DNA from: an uncultured Rhodospirillales bacterium
GTDB taxonomy: Bacteria > Pseudomonadota > Alphaproteobacteria > Acetobacterales > Acetobacteraceae
Direction: 5' to 3'
NCBI GenBank assembly: GCA_903835235.1
Contig: CAILMF010000036.1
Location: 95,761 to 159,760 of the forward strand
Length of the DNA: 64,000 bases
Positions 49,651-57,866 of the stretch are shown one piece after another. Within the stretch, counting starts at the first letter, position 1; each line of letters opens with the position of its first letter. The notes beneath the pieces are model-generated. The model did not search any database and was not told the DNA's origin. It saw only the letters and a program-made list of their open reading frames with translations. The translations under genes were made by a program, and so were the position numbers.

Positions 49651-51747
49651 ATGCAGCAGCCCGAGGGGCCGTTCCGCGACCTGGTGCTGGTGGGGGGCGG
49701 GCATGCGCATCTTGGCGTGCTGCGGCGCTGGGGCATGCGGCCGGTGCCGGGGGCGCGGCTGACCCTGGTGACGCGGGAGACGCTGGCGACCTATTCCGGC
49801 ATGGTGCCCGGCGTGGTCGCGGGGCTGCACAGCGCGGCCGAGGCCCAGCTGGACCTGCGCGAGTTGGCGCGGCAGGCCGGTGCCCGGCTGATCCACGCCG
49901 AGGCCGAGGGGCTGGACCTGGCGGCGCGGCGCGTGCTGCTGCGTGGCCGGCCGCCGCTGCGCTTTGATGTGCTGTCACTGGATGTCGGCGCCAGCCCGCG
50001 GCTGGAGGTGCCGGGCGCGGCCGAGCATGCGCTGCCGGTCTGGCCGCTGGATGGCATGCTGGCGCGGGTGCAGGCGGCGCTGGCGTCTGGGCCGGCCAGG
50101 GTGGCGGTTGTTGGCGGCGGTGCGGGGGGCGTTGAATTGGCGCTGGCGCTGCGCACTAGGCTGGGCGCGGTGCCGGGCATCACCTTGTGCCATGGCGCGG
50201 CGCTGTTGCCAGGGCATGGCGAGCGCGGGCGGCGTTTGACGGAGCGGCTGCTGGCCGAACGCGGCATCGGCCTGCGGGCCGGCAACGTGGCGCGGGTGGA
50301 GGCCGGCGCCGTGGTGCTGGCGGATGGTTGGTGCGAGGCCGCCGAGCTGGTGCTGTGGGCCACCGGGGCGGCGCCGATCCCGTGGCTGCGGGAGAGCGGC
50401 CTGGCGCTGGACGGGCGCGGCTTTGTCGCGGTGCTGCCGACGCTGCAAAGCACCTCCCACCCCATGGTCTTCGCGGCCGGGGATTGCGCGACGGTGCTGG
50501 CGCATCCCAGGCCGAAGGCGGGGGTCTATGCCGTGCGGCAGGGGCCACCGCTGGCCGAGAACCTGCGGCGGGCCGTGCAGGGCGGCAAGCCCAGGGGCTT
50601 CACGCCGCAGCGCCGGGCGCTGTTCCTGCTGAACGGGGCGGATGGCACGGCGGTGGCCAGCTATGGGCCATGGGCGGCACGGGGCGCCTGGGCCTGGCGC
50701 TGGAAGCAGTGGATCGACCTGCGCTGGATGGCGCGGCTGCGGGCGCCGATCCGGGCCATGGCCGCCCCGGTGGCGCTGGCGCCGATGCGCTGCGCCGGTT
50801 GCGCCGCCAAGGTGCCCGGGCCGGTGCTGGCCCGTGTGATGGCGCGGCTTTCGCCCGGGCAGGCGCCGCAGGATGCGGTGGAACTGCCGCTGCCGCTGGG
50901 CGCCCGGGCGGTGCAGACGCTGGACATGTTCCGCGTACCGGTGGACGACCCTTGGCTGGCCGGGCGCATCGCCGCCGCCCATGCGCTGGGCGACCTTTTT
51001 GCCAGTGGGGCGCGGCCGGTGGCGGCGCTGGCGATGGCCTCGCTGCCGCCGGCCGCGGCGCCGTTGCTGGAGGAGGACCTGTTCCAGCTGCTTTCCGGCG
51101 CCGGCAGCGTGCTGGGGCCGGCGGGCGCGCCGATCCTCGGCGGGCATAGCGCGGAGGGGCTGGAGACGGCGCTCGGCTTTGCGCTGACCGGGGTGGCCAG
51201 CGGCGGCGTGGGCAAGGGCGGGCTGCGCGTCGGCGATGCGCTGGTACTCACAAAACCGCTGGGCACCGGCGTGGTGCTGGCCGGCGCCATGCAGGGGCTG
51301 GCCGAACCCGCCTGGGTGGAAGCGGCGCTGGCCAGCATGCAGCGGGATGCCGGCACCGCCGCCGCCGTGCTGCGGGCGCATGGCGCGGTGGCCTGCACCG
51401 ACGTGACTGGCTTCGGCCTGGCCGGGCATCTCGGCGAGATGCTGTCGGCATCCGGTTTCGGCGCCCGGGTGCGGTCGCTGCCGGCGCTGCCGGGGGCCGA
51501 GGCCTTGCTGGCCAAGGGCGTGCGCAGCACCGCGCATGGCGGCAACCTGGCCTATGCCGCTAGCGCCTGGCTGGCGCAGGAACCGCCGCCGCTGGCGCTG
51601 GACCCGCAGACCACGGGGCCACTGCTGGCCGGCGTGCCGCCGCTGCGGGCGAAGGAGTGCGTGGCGGCGCTGCATGCGGCCGGGGAGGTGGGGGCCGTGA
51701 TCATCGGGCAGGTGGTGCCGGGGAAGCCCTCGATCCGCTTCGGCTGA
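49651..51747 (+). CDS. selD: FAD-dependent oxidoreductase fused to selenophosphate synthetase
   Basis: A 698-residue fusion. Residues 1-370 are a pyridine-nucleotide-disulfide/NDH-2-like oxidoreductase with two Rossmann motifs (LVLVGGGHAHLG; VAVVGGGAGGVELAL) and the FAD aspartate in VFAAGDCATVL. Residues about 378-698 are SelD: catalytic C384 and K387 in RCAGCAAKV (Cys codon, not Sec), QTLDMFRVPVDDP, AHALGDLFASGARP and the ATP-site TDVTGFGLAGHLGEM. SelD makes selenophosphate from selenide and ATP; the N-terminal domain may deliver or reduce the selenium source. No selA, selB, selenocysteine tRNA or selenouridine synthase gene was seen in the window. No candidate tRNA occurs in the 266-bp upstream gap. 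Confidence 0.92.
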   Translation: MQQPEGPFRDLVLVGGGHAHLGVLRRWGMRPVPGARLTLVTRETLATYSGMVPGVVAGLHSAAEAQLDLRELARQAGARLIHAEAEGLDLAARRVLLRGRPPLRFDVLSLDVGASPRLEVPGAAEHALPVWPLDGMLARVQAALASGPARVAVVGGGAGGVELALALRTRLGAVPGITLCHGAALLPGHGERGRRLTERLLAERGIGLRAGNVARVEAGAVVLADGWCEAAELVLWATGAAPIPWLRESGLALDGRGFVAVLPTLQSTSHPMVFAAGDCATVLAHPRPKAGVYAVRQGPPLAENLRRAVQGGKPRGFTPQRRALFLLNGADGTAVASYGPWAARGAWAWRWKQWIDLRWMARLRAPIRAMAAPVALAPMRCAGCAAKVPGPVLARVMARLSPGQAPQDAVELPLPLGARAVQTLDMFRVPVDDPWLAGRIAAAHALGDLFASGARPVAALAMASLPPAAAPLLEEDLFQLLSGAGSVLGPAGAPILGGHSAEGLETALGFALTGVASGGVGKGGLRVGDALVLTKPLGTGVVLAGAMQGLAEPAWVEAALASMQRDAGTAAAVLRAHGAVACTDVTGFGLAGHLGEMLSASGFGARVRSLPALPGAEALLAKGVRSTAHGGNLAYAASAWLAQEPPPLALDPQTTGPLLAGVPPLRAKECVAALHAAGEVGAVIIGQVVPGKPSIRFG

Positions 51748-51804
51748 CACCGCTTTGCATGTGCCTGTTGCCGCGACGTGAATCATTTGCCGCCGGCGGC
51801 GGCG

Positions 51805-51834
51805 TTGACAGGTCTCGGCCCAAGCCGCGAGGAT
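51805..51834 (+). promoter_or_regulatory. Possible promoter of the beta-oxidation operon
   Basis: A consensus TTGACA is followed after 18 bp by GAGGAT, 50 bp before the FadB-like start. The -10 match is poor. Confidence 0.3.
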
Positions 51835-51883
51835 GCGGCACCCGCGACGGTTGTAACGCTCGCGCACGGAGAGGAACGCAGTA

Positions 51884-53962
51884 ATGGCCCAGTTCGTCGA
51901 ACACGCCTTCGATGGCGATGTGCATATCCTGCGCATTGCCAACCCGCCGGCCAATACGCTGCGGACCGAGGTGCGCGCCGGCCTGCTGGATGGCATCGCC
52001 GCCGCGAACAAGGAAGGTGCGCGGGCCATCGTCATCATCGGCAATGGCCGTGGCTATTCCGGCGGCGCCGAAATGACCGAGTTCGGCAAGCCGCGCCAGC
52101 CGCCCTCGTTGCCGGAAGTGTTCGAGGCGATGGAGCAGAGCAAGGCGATCATCGTCGCCGCCATCCATGGTTATGCGTTGGGCGGCGGGCTTGAGTTGGC
52201 GCTGGCCTGCCATGCGCGTGTCGCGGCCCCTGGCGCGCAACTTGGCCTGCCGGAAGTGAAGCGCGGCTTCGTGCCCGGCGCCGGCGGCACGCAGCGGCTG
52301 CCGCGGTTGATCGGGCTGGAGGCGCTGAAGATCATCGTCAGTGGCGACCCGGTCAGCGGCACCACGGCGGGCAAGCTGGGCATCGTCGATGCGGTGATCG
52401 ATGGCGACCTGGAGAAGGGCGCGGTGACCTGGGCGCGGGCGCATGCCGGCGACAAGTTCACCATGGCGAAGTACCGCACCGACAAGATCGCCGGGCAGGA
52501 CATGGCGGCCTTCGACGCCGCCGCCAAGGCGCTGCTGGCGCGCAGCCGTGGGCAGGAAAGCCCCAAGGGTTGCGTTGCCGCCGTGCGCGCCGCCTTCACC
52601 ATGCCGTTCGACGACGGCCTGCAGGTGGAGCGCGACCAGTTCATGGGCCTGGTGCAGGGCGAGCAGAGCCACGCGCTGCGGCACATCTTCTTCGGCGAGC
52701 GCGAAGTGGCGCGCATTCCGGGCATGCCCGCCGATGTGAAGCCGCTGGCGGTGAACAAGCTGGTGGTGATCGGTGGCGGCACCATGGGCGGTGGCATCGC
52801 GATGTCCGCCGCGAACCACGGGCTGGCGGTGACCATCGTGGAGACCAGCCAGGACGCGCTGGACAAGGGCCTGGCGCGCTGCGAGGCGAATTGGCAGCGC
52901 ACGGTGGCCAGCGGCCGCCTGTCCCAGGCCGAGTACGAGAAGCGCCGCGCCCTGTTGACCGGCAGCATCGACTTCGACGGTGCGGTGGCGACCGCCGACC
53001 TCGTCATCGAGGCGGTGTACGAGAACATGGCGGTGAAGAAGGAAATCTTCGCGCGGCTGGACAAGGCGGCGCGCCCCGGGGTGATCCTGGCGTCGAACAC
53101 CTCCACCCTGAACGTGGACGAGATCGCCTCCGCCACGACGCGGCCGGAGTTGGTCTGCGGCATGCACTTCTTCAGCCCGGCCAACGTCATGCGGCTGCTG
53201 GAGATTGTCCGCGGGGCGAAGTCCAGCTGGGTCACCATCGCCACGGCGATGGATGTCGGCAAGCGCATCGGCAAGCTGAACGTGGTCTGCGGCAATTGCG
53301 ACGGTTTTGTGGGTAACCGCATGACCGGCAAGCGCGGCCCGCAGATCGAGAAGCTGCTGCTGGAGGGCTGCCTGCCCGCCGATATCGACCGGGTGATGGA
53401 AGGCTACGGCATGGCCATGGGGCCGCTGGCCACCGGCGACCTGGCGGGGCTGGATATCGGCGCCGCCGTGCGCAAGGCGCGCGGCACCGTGGCCCCGGTG
53501 GCGGATGCCATCGTGGCGCAGGGCCGCTTCGGCCAGAAGACCGGCGCCGGCTACTACAAGTACGACGAGAAGCGCACCCGCCTGCCGGACCCGCTGGTGG
53601 AGCAGATCATCGTCGACCTGGCGGAGAAGATGCAGGTGCGTCGCCGCAAGATCGACGACCAGGAGATCATCGACCGGGTGATGCTGCCGCTGGTCAATGA
53701 AGGCGCGAAGATTCTGGAAGAGGGCATCGCCTATCGCCCGATCGATATCGACGTGATCTTCTGCAACGGCTTCGGCTGGCCCGCCTTCCGCGGTGGCCCG
53801 ATGTTCTGGGCGGACCGCCAGGGCCTGGCGGTGGTGGCCGAGAAGCTGGCGAAGTACGCGGCCGAGACCAACGACGCCAACCTGAAGCCGTGCCAGCTGA
53901 TCCTGGACCTGGCGGCCAAGGGCGGCACCTTCGCGGGCATGACCGGCGCGGCGAAAATCTGA
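51884..53962 (+). CDS. Bifunctional enoyl-CoA hydratase / 3-hydroxyacyl-CoA dehydrogenase
   Basis: A 692-residue FadB/FadJ-type multifunctional enzyme. The crotonase domain (1 to about 190) has the oxyanion segments YSGGAEMTEF and IHGYALGGGLELALACHARV with the catalytic E of LPEVKRGFVPGAGGTQRL. The NAD site is LVVIGGGTMGGGIAMSAANHG (from about 286); MHFFSPANVMRLLEIV carries the dehydrogenase histidine. The C-terminal dimer domain includes GRFGQKTGAGYYKYD. It carries out the hydration and first-oxidation steps of beta-oxidation. GAGAGGAA precedes the ATG. Confidence 0.93.
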   Translation: MAQFVEHAFDGDVHILRIANPPANTLRTEVRAGLLDGIAAANKEGARAIVIIGNGRGYSGGAEMTEFGKPRQPPSLPEVFEAMEQSKAIIVAAIHGYALGGGLELALACHARVAAPGAQLGLPEVKRGFVPGAGGTQRLPRLIGLEALKIIVSGDPVSGTTAGKLGIVDAVIDGDLEKGAVTWARAHAGDKFTMAKYRTDKIAGQDMAAFDAAAKALLARSRGQESPKGCVAAVRAAFTMPFDDGLQVERDQFMGLVQGEQSHALRHIFFGEREVARIPGMPADVKPLAVNKLVVIGGGTMGGGIAMSAANHGLAVTIVETSQDALDKGLARCEANWQRTVASGRLSQAEYEKRRALLTGSIDFDGAVATADLVIEAVYENMAVKKEIFARLDKAARPGVILASNTSTLNVDEIASATTRPELVCGMHFFSPANVMRLLEIVRGAKSSWVTIATAMDVGKRIGKLNVVCGNCDGFVGNRMTGKRGPQIEKLLLEGCLPADIDRVMEGYGMAMGPLATGDLAGLDIGAAVRKARGTVAPVADAIVAQGRFGQKTGAGYYKYDEKRTRLPDPLVEQIIVDLAEKMQVRRRKIDDQEIIDRVMLPLVNEGAKILEEGIAYRPIDIDVIFCNGFGWPAFRGGPMFWADRQGLAVVAEKLAKYAAETNDANLKPCQLILDLAAKGGTFAGMTGAAKI

Positions 53963-53968
53963 GGCGCG

Positions 53969-53997
53969 GGCGCCCGTTACTCAACGGCACGGGCGCC
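53969..53997 (+). terminator. Hairpin between fadB-like and acyl-CoA dehydrogenase genes
   Basis: GGCGCCCGT and ACGGGCGCC pair over 9 bp with an 11-nt loop. It lies in a 63-bp gap inside an apparent operon, so it more likely attenuates transcription or protects a processed 3' end than ends the transcript. Confidence 0.45.
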
Positions 53998-54025
53998 GCG
54001 GACGTCTTCACACGGGAGAGAGCAC

Positions 54026-55246
54026 ATGGACCTTCGTTGGACCGACGCTGAAAAGGCCTTCCGCGAGGAAGTGCGCGGCTTCATCAACGCCAACCTGCCG
54101 GCGGCAACGCGCGAGCGCATGAAGATGGGCAAGTCGCCCACCAAGGCGCAGGTGGTGGAATGGCAGCAGATTCTCAACAAGCGCGGCTGGGCGGCGCCGG
54201 AATGGCCGGTGGAGCATGGCGGCCCCGGCTGGACCACGGCGCAGCGCTACATCTTCCGCGAGGAACTGATGCTGGCGCCGGCGCCGAGCCCGCTCGGCTT
54301 CAACATCAACATGTGCGGGCCGGTGATCATCGCCTTCGGCAACAAGGAACAGAAGGAAAAGTTCCTGCCGCGCATGCTGAACCTGGATGATTGGTGGTGC
54401 CAGGGCTTCAGCGAGCCGGGCGCCGGTTCCGACCTGGCGGGGCTGAAGACCCGCGCGGTGAAGGAAGGCGACTTCTGGATCGTCAACGGCCAGAAGACCT
54501 GGACCACGCTGGCGCAGCACGCCGACTGGATCTTCCTGCTGGTTCGCACCGACCCGAACGCGAAGAAGCAGGAAGGCATCAGCTTCCTTCTCGTGGACAT
54601 GAAGACGCCGGGGATCACCGTGCGCCCGATCATCACGATCGAGGGCGGGCACGAGGTGAACGAGGTGTTCTTCGACGACGTGAAGGTGCCGGCCGAGAAC
54701 CTGGTGGGCACCGAGAATCGCGGCTGGGATTGCGCCAAGTACCTGCTGGGCAATGAGCGCTTCGGCCAGGCCCGCGTCGGCGCCAGCCGCGAGCGCATCG
54801 CCAGGCTGAAGAAGATCGCCGCCGAGACCTGGGACAACGGCAAGCCTCTGACCCAGGATATCGGTTTCATGACCAAGGTCACGGAGATCGAGGTGGAGTT
54901 GCAGGCGCTGGAGATGACGGTGATGCGGGTGATCGCCACCGCCATGAAGAACCCCGGCAGCAACAAGCCGGACCCGACGACCTCCGTGCTGAAGATCAAG
55001 GGCACCGAGATCCAGCAGGGTGTGTCGGAGCTGCTGATGAAGGCGGCCGGCCCCTATGCCTGGGTGGATGGCGACCCCGACATGGAAGGCGGCACCGACC
55101 AGGTGGTGGCGGAGGACCCGGACATCGCGCCGGATTGGGCCTTCGGCCTGGCCGGCGTCTACTTCAACTGGCGCAAGCAGAGCATCTACGGTGGGTCAAA
55201 CGAGATCCAGCGCAACATCATGGCCAAAGCGTTTCTGGGGCTCTGA
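54026..55246 (+). CDS. Acyl-CoA dehydrogenase (first of a pair)
   Basis: A 406-residue flavoprotein of the long ACAD branch that includes FadE26/FadE34-like proteins. FAD and substrate blocks: QGFSEPGAGSDLAGL, WIVNGQKTWTT, and the C-terminal IYGGSNEIQRNIMA. The base position in the YEG-x motif of medium-chain enzymes is Gly here, so the catalytic Glu must be elsewhere or in the partner subunit. Followed 6 bp later by a second, shorter ACAD. Confidence 0.92.
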   Translation: MDLRWTDAEKAFREEVRGFINANLPAATRERMKMGKSPTKAQVVEWQQILNKRGWAAPEWPVEHGGPGWTTAQRYIFREELMLAPAPSPLGFNINMCGPVIIAFGNKEQKEKFLPRMLNLDDWWCQGFSEPGAGSDLAGLKTRAVKEGDFWIVNGQKTWTTLAQHADWIFLLVRTDPNAKKQEGISFLLVDMKTPGITVRPIITIEGGHEVNEVFFDDVKVPAENLVGTENRGWDCAKYLLGNERFGQARVGASRERIARLKKIAAETWDNGKPLTQDIGFMTKVTEIEVELQALEMTVMRVIATAMKNPGSNKPDPTTSVLKIKGTEIQQGVSELLMKAAGPYAWVDGDPDMEGGTDQVVAEDPDIAPDWAFGLAGVYFNWRKQSIYGGSNEIQRNIMAKAFLGL

Positions 55247-55252
55247 AGAAAA

Positions 55253-56404
55253 ATGGATTTCGACCTTTCCGAAGACCAGCGCCTGCTGCAGGACAGCGTC
55301 TCGCGCCTGCTGGGCGACAAGTACGGCTTTGAGAACCGCAAGGCCTACCTGAAGACGCCCGAGGGCTGGAGTGCCGAGATGTGGGCCGCCTATGCGGAAC
55401 TCGGCCTGCTCGGGCTGCCGTTTGCGGAGGCCGAGGGCGGCTTCGGCGGCGGCGCGGAGGAGACCATGCTGGTGGCCGAGCAGATGGGCCGGCACATCAC
55501 GCTGGAACCCTGGTTCACCACGGTGGTGCTGGGCGGCGGCTTCCTGCGCCACGGCGCTTCCGCGGCACAGCGCGCCGGTATTGTGCCGAAGCTGGCCGAG
55601 GGCAAGCTGAAGCTGGCCTTCGCCGCCACCGAGAAGCAGTCCCGCTACGACCTGTTCGATATTGCCACCACGGCGACCAAGGACGGGGCCGGCTGGGTGC
55701 TGAACGGCGCCAAGGGCATGGTCGTGCATGGCGACAGCGCCGACATCTTCGTCGTCACCGCCCGCACTGCTGGCGGCCAGCGCGACCACAGCGGCATCGG
55801 CGTGTTCCTGGTGGATGCCAAGGCGCCAGGCGTTGCGGTGAAGGGCTTCGGCACCGTGGATGGCCAGCGCGCGGCGCAGGTGGCGTTCAGCGGCGTGAAG
55901 CTGGGCGCCGATGCGGTGCTGGGCGACGCCGAGGGCGGGCTGCCGCTGGTCGACCGCGTGGTTGACGAGGCGATTGCCGCGCTGGCGGCCGAGGCTGTGG
56001 GCGCCATGGAAGCCGCGCATGTGATGACGCTGGACTACCTGAAGACCCGGCAGCAATTCGGCCGCACCATCGGCAGCTTCCAGGCCTTGCAGCACCGCAG
56101 CGCTGACATGATGGTGGCGCTGGAGCAGGCGCGGTCCATGGCCTTCTTCGGCACCATGTCGGCGCAGGATGCCGACCCGGTGGCCCGGCGCAAGCACATG
56201 GCGGCGGTTAAGGTGCAGATCGGCCGTTCCGCGCGCTTCGTCGGCCAGCAGACCGTGCAGTTGCACGGCGGCATCGCCATGACGATGGAATATGCCGCGG
56301 GCCACTACTTCAAGCGGCTGACCGCCAATGACGGCAGCTTCGGCGATGCCGACCATTGGGTGCGGGTGCTGACCGAATCCGGCGGCCTGGTCGCGGCCGC
56401 TTGA
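55253..56404 (+). CDS. Acyl-CoA dehydrogenase (second of a pair)
   Basis: A 383-residue ACAD with DLSEDQRLLQDSVSRLLGDKY at the N-terminus, a middle beta-domain (VLNGAKGMVVHGDSADIFVV), and QLHGGIAMTMEYAAGHYFKRL at the C-terminus. The usual (S/T)EPxxGSD FAD loop is replaced by ATEKQSRYDL, a divergence typical of one subunit of heteromeric alpha2beta2 ACADs. Together with the preceding gene it probably forms one enzyme. Confidence 0.9.
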   Translation: MDFDLSEDQRLLQDSVSRLLGDKYGFENRKAYLKTPEGWSAEMWAAYAELGLLGLPFAEAEGGFGGGAEETMLVAEQMGRHITLEPWFTTVVLGGGFLRHGASAAQRAGIVPKLAEGKLKLAFAATEKQSRYDLFDIATTATKDGAGWVLNGAKGMVVHGDSADIFVVTARTAGGQRDHSGIGVFLVDAKAPGVAVKGFGTVDGQRAAQVAFSGVKLGADAVLGDAEGGLPLVDRVVDEAIAALAAEAVGAMEAAHVMTLDYLKTRQQFGRTIGSFQALQHRSADMMVALEQARSMAFFGTMSAQDADPVARRKHMAAVKVQIGRSARFVGQQTVQLHGGIAMTMEYAAGHYFKRLTANDGSFGDADHWVRVLTESGGLVAAA

Positions 56405-56625
56405 TTGCGGCGGGGATTGTCTGCCCACACTGAAGCCGTGTGGGCAGATATCCTGCGGGCAGGCTGCGTCAAATTCCGGCCGCCGCCGGCGCGGGTCGGG
56501 CGTTGCGGGGGCGCCGCAAGGGGCCGCCAGCCCCGCCGGTTCCGCAGTGCAGCGAAATTCGTTTGCATGCCAACGGGCCATGCGGTTCGATGCCGGCCCT
56601 GTTCAGCGGTATCGGGGGCGAAGTT

Positions 56626-57840
56626 ATGGTCGGCATGGGATTCGGGCGGCGGGCCATTCTCGGCGGTGCGGCGGTGCTGGCGGCGCCACGGCTGGCCCGG
56701 GCGCAGGCCGGCGAGCCGCTGAAGATCGGCGAGATCAACAGCTACACCGCCCAGCCCGCCTTCCTGCAGCCCTATCGCCAGGCCTGGACCCTGGCGGTGG
56801 AGCAGGTGAACGCCGCCGGCGGCGTCCATGGCCGGCCGCTGGCCACCATCCACCGCGATGACGCCGGCAAGCCGGAGGACGCGGTGCGCCACGCCGGGGA
56901 GCTGGTGAACGCCGAGCGCGTGGTGCTGCTGGCCGGCGGGTTCCTGTCCAATGTCGGCCTGGCGCTGGGCGATTATGCCGCCCAGAACAAGAAGCTGTTC
57001 GTGGCCTCCGAGCCGCTGACCGACGCGATCGTCTGGTCCCGCGGCAACCGCTACACCTTCCGCCTGCGCGCCAGCACCTACATGCAATGCGCCATGCTGG
57101 TGGAGGAAGCCGCCAAGCTGCCGGCGAAGAAGTGGGCGCTGGTGGCGCCGAACTACGAATACGGCCAATCGGCGGTGCGCTGGTTCAAGGAGTTGCTGAA
57201 GGCGGCGCGGCCGGATGTGGAGTTCGTCGCCGAGCAATTCCCGGCGCTGGGCCGCATCGATGCCGGTGCCACGGTGCAGGCGCTGGCGGCCTCCAACCCC
57301 GAGGCAATCTTCAACGTCACCTTTGGCGCCGACCTGACCAATTTCGTCCGCCAGGGCGCCACGCGCGGCCTGTTCGAGCGCCGCGCCGTGGTCTCCCTGC
57401 TGACCGGGGAGCCGGAATACCTGGACCCGCTGGGGGATGAGGCGCCGGAGGGCTGGATCGTCACCGGCTATCCGCATGACCAGATCAATACGCCGGCGCA
57501 TACCGCCTTCCGCGACGCGTATCGGCGCAGGTTCAACGACTATCCGCGGCTGGGCAGCGTGGTCGGCTACGACACGGTGCAGGCCATTGCGGCGCTGCTG
57601 CGCAAGGCCAACACCACCGATACCGAGAAGCTGGTGGACACCATGCGCGGCCTGCAATTCGCCAGTGTGGTCGGCGAGGTGACCTTCCGCGCCCTGGACC
57701 ACCAGAGCACCATGGGCGCCTATGTCGGCAAGACCGCGCTGCGCGGGGGCAAGGGCATCATGGTGGACTGGCGCTACGCCGATGGCGCGCGCTACCTGCC
57801 CAGCGATGCCGTGGTGCGGACGCTGCGGCCGGCTGGCTGA
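56626..57840 (+). CDS. Branched-chain-amino-acid-type ABC transporter binding protein
   Basis: A 404-residue LivK/AmiC-fold receptor. Signal GRRAILGGAAVLAAPRLARAQ, then LKIGEINSYTAQPAF and the type I periplasmic-binding-protein lobes, ending with VDWRYADGARYLP. The HAAT family carries branched-chain amino acids, amides, urea and aromatic acids. In this operon a carboxylic acid later converted to a CoA ester is plausible. The start at 56626 (GGGGGCG nearby) is preferred; 56635 is also possible. Confidence 0.88.
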   Translation: MVGMGFGRRAILGGAAVLAAPRLARAQAGEPLKIGEINSYTAQPAFLQPYRQAWTLAVEQVNAAGGVHGRPLATIHRDDAGKPEDAVRHAGELVNAERVVLLAGGFLSNVGLALGDYAAQNKKLFVASEPLTDAIVWSRGNRYTFRLRASTYMQCAMLVEEAAKLPAKKWALVAPNYEYGQSAVRWFKELLKAARPDVEFVAEQFPALGRIDAGATVQALAASNPEAIFNVTFGADLTNFVRQGATRGLFERRAVVSLLTGEPEYLDPLGDEAPEGWIVTGYPHDQINTPAHTAFRDAYRRRFNDYPRLGSVVGYDTVQAIAALLRKANTTDTEKLVDTMRGLQFASVVGEVTFRALDHQSTMGAYVGKTALRGGKGIMVDWRYADGARYLPSDAVVRTLRPAG

Positions 57841-57866
57841 ACCTGGCCTTCGGCTGAAGCCTGCGC

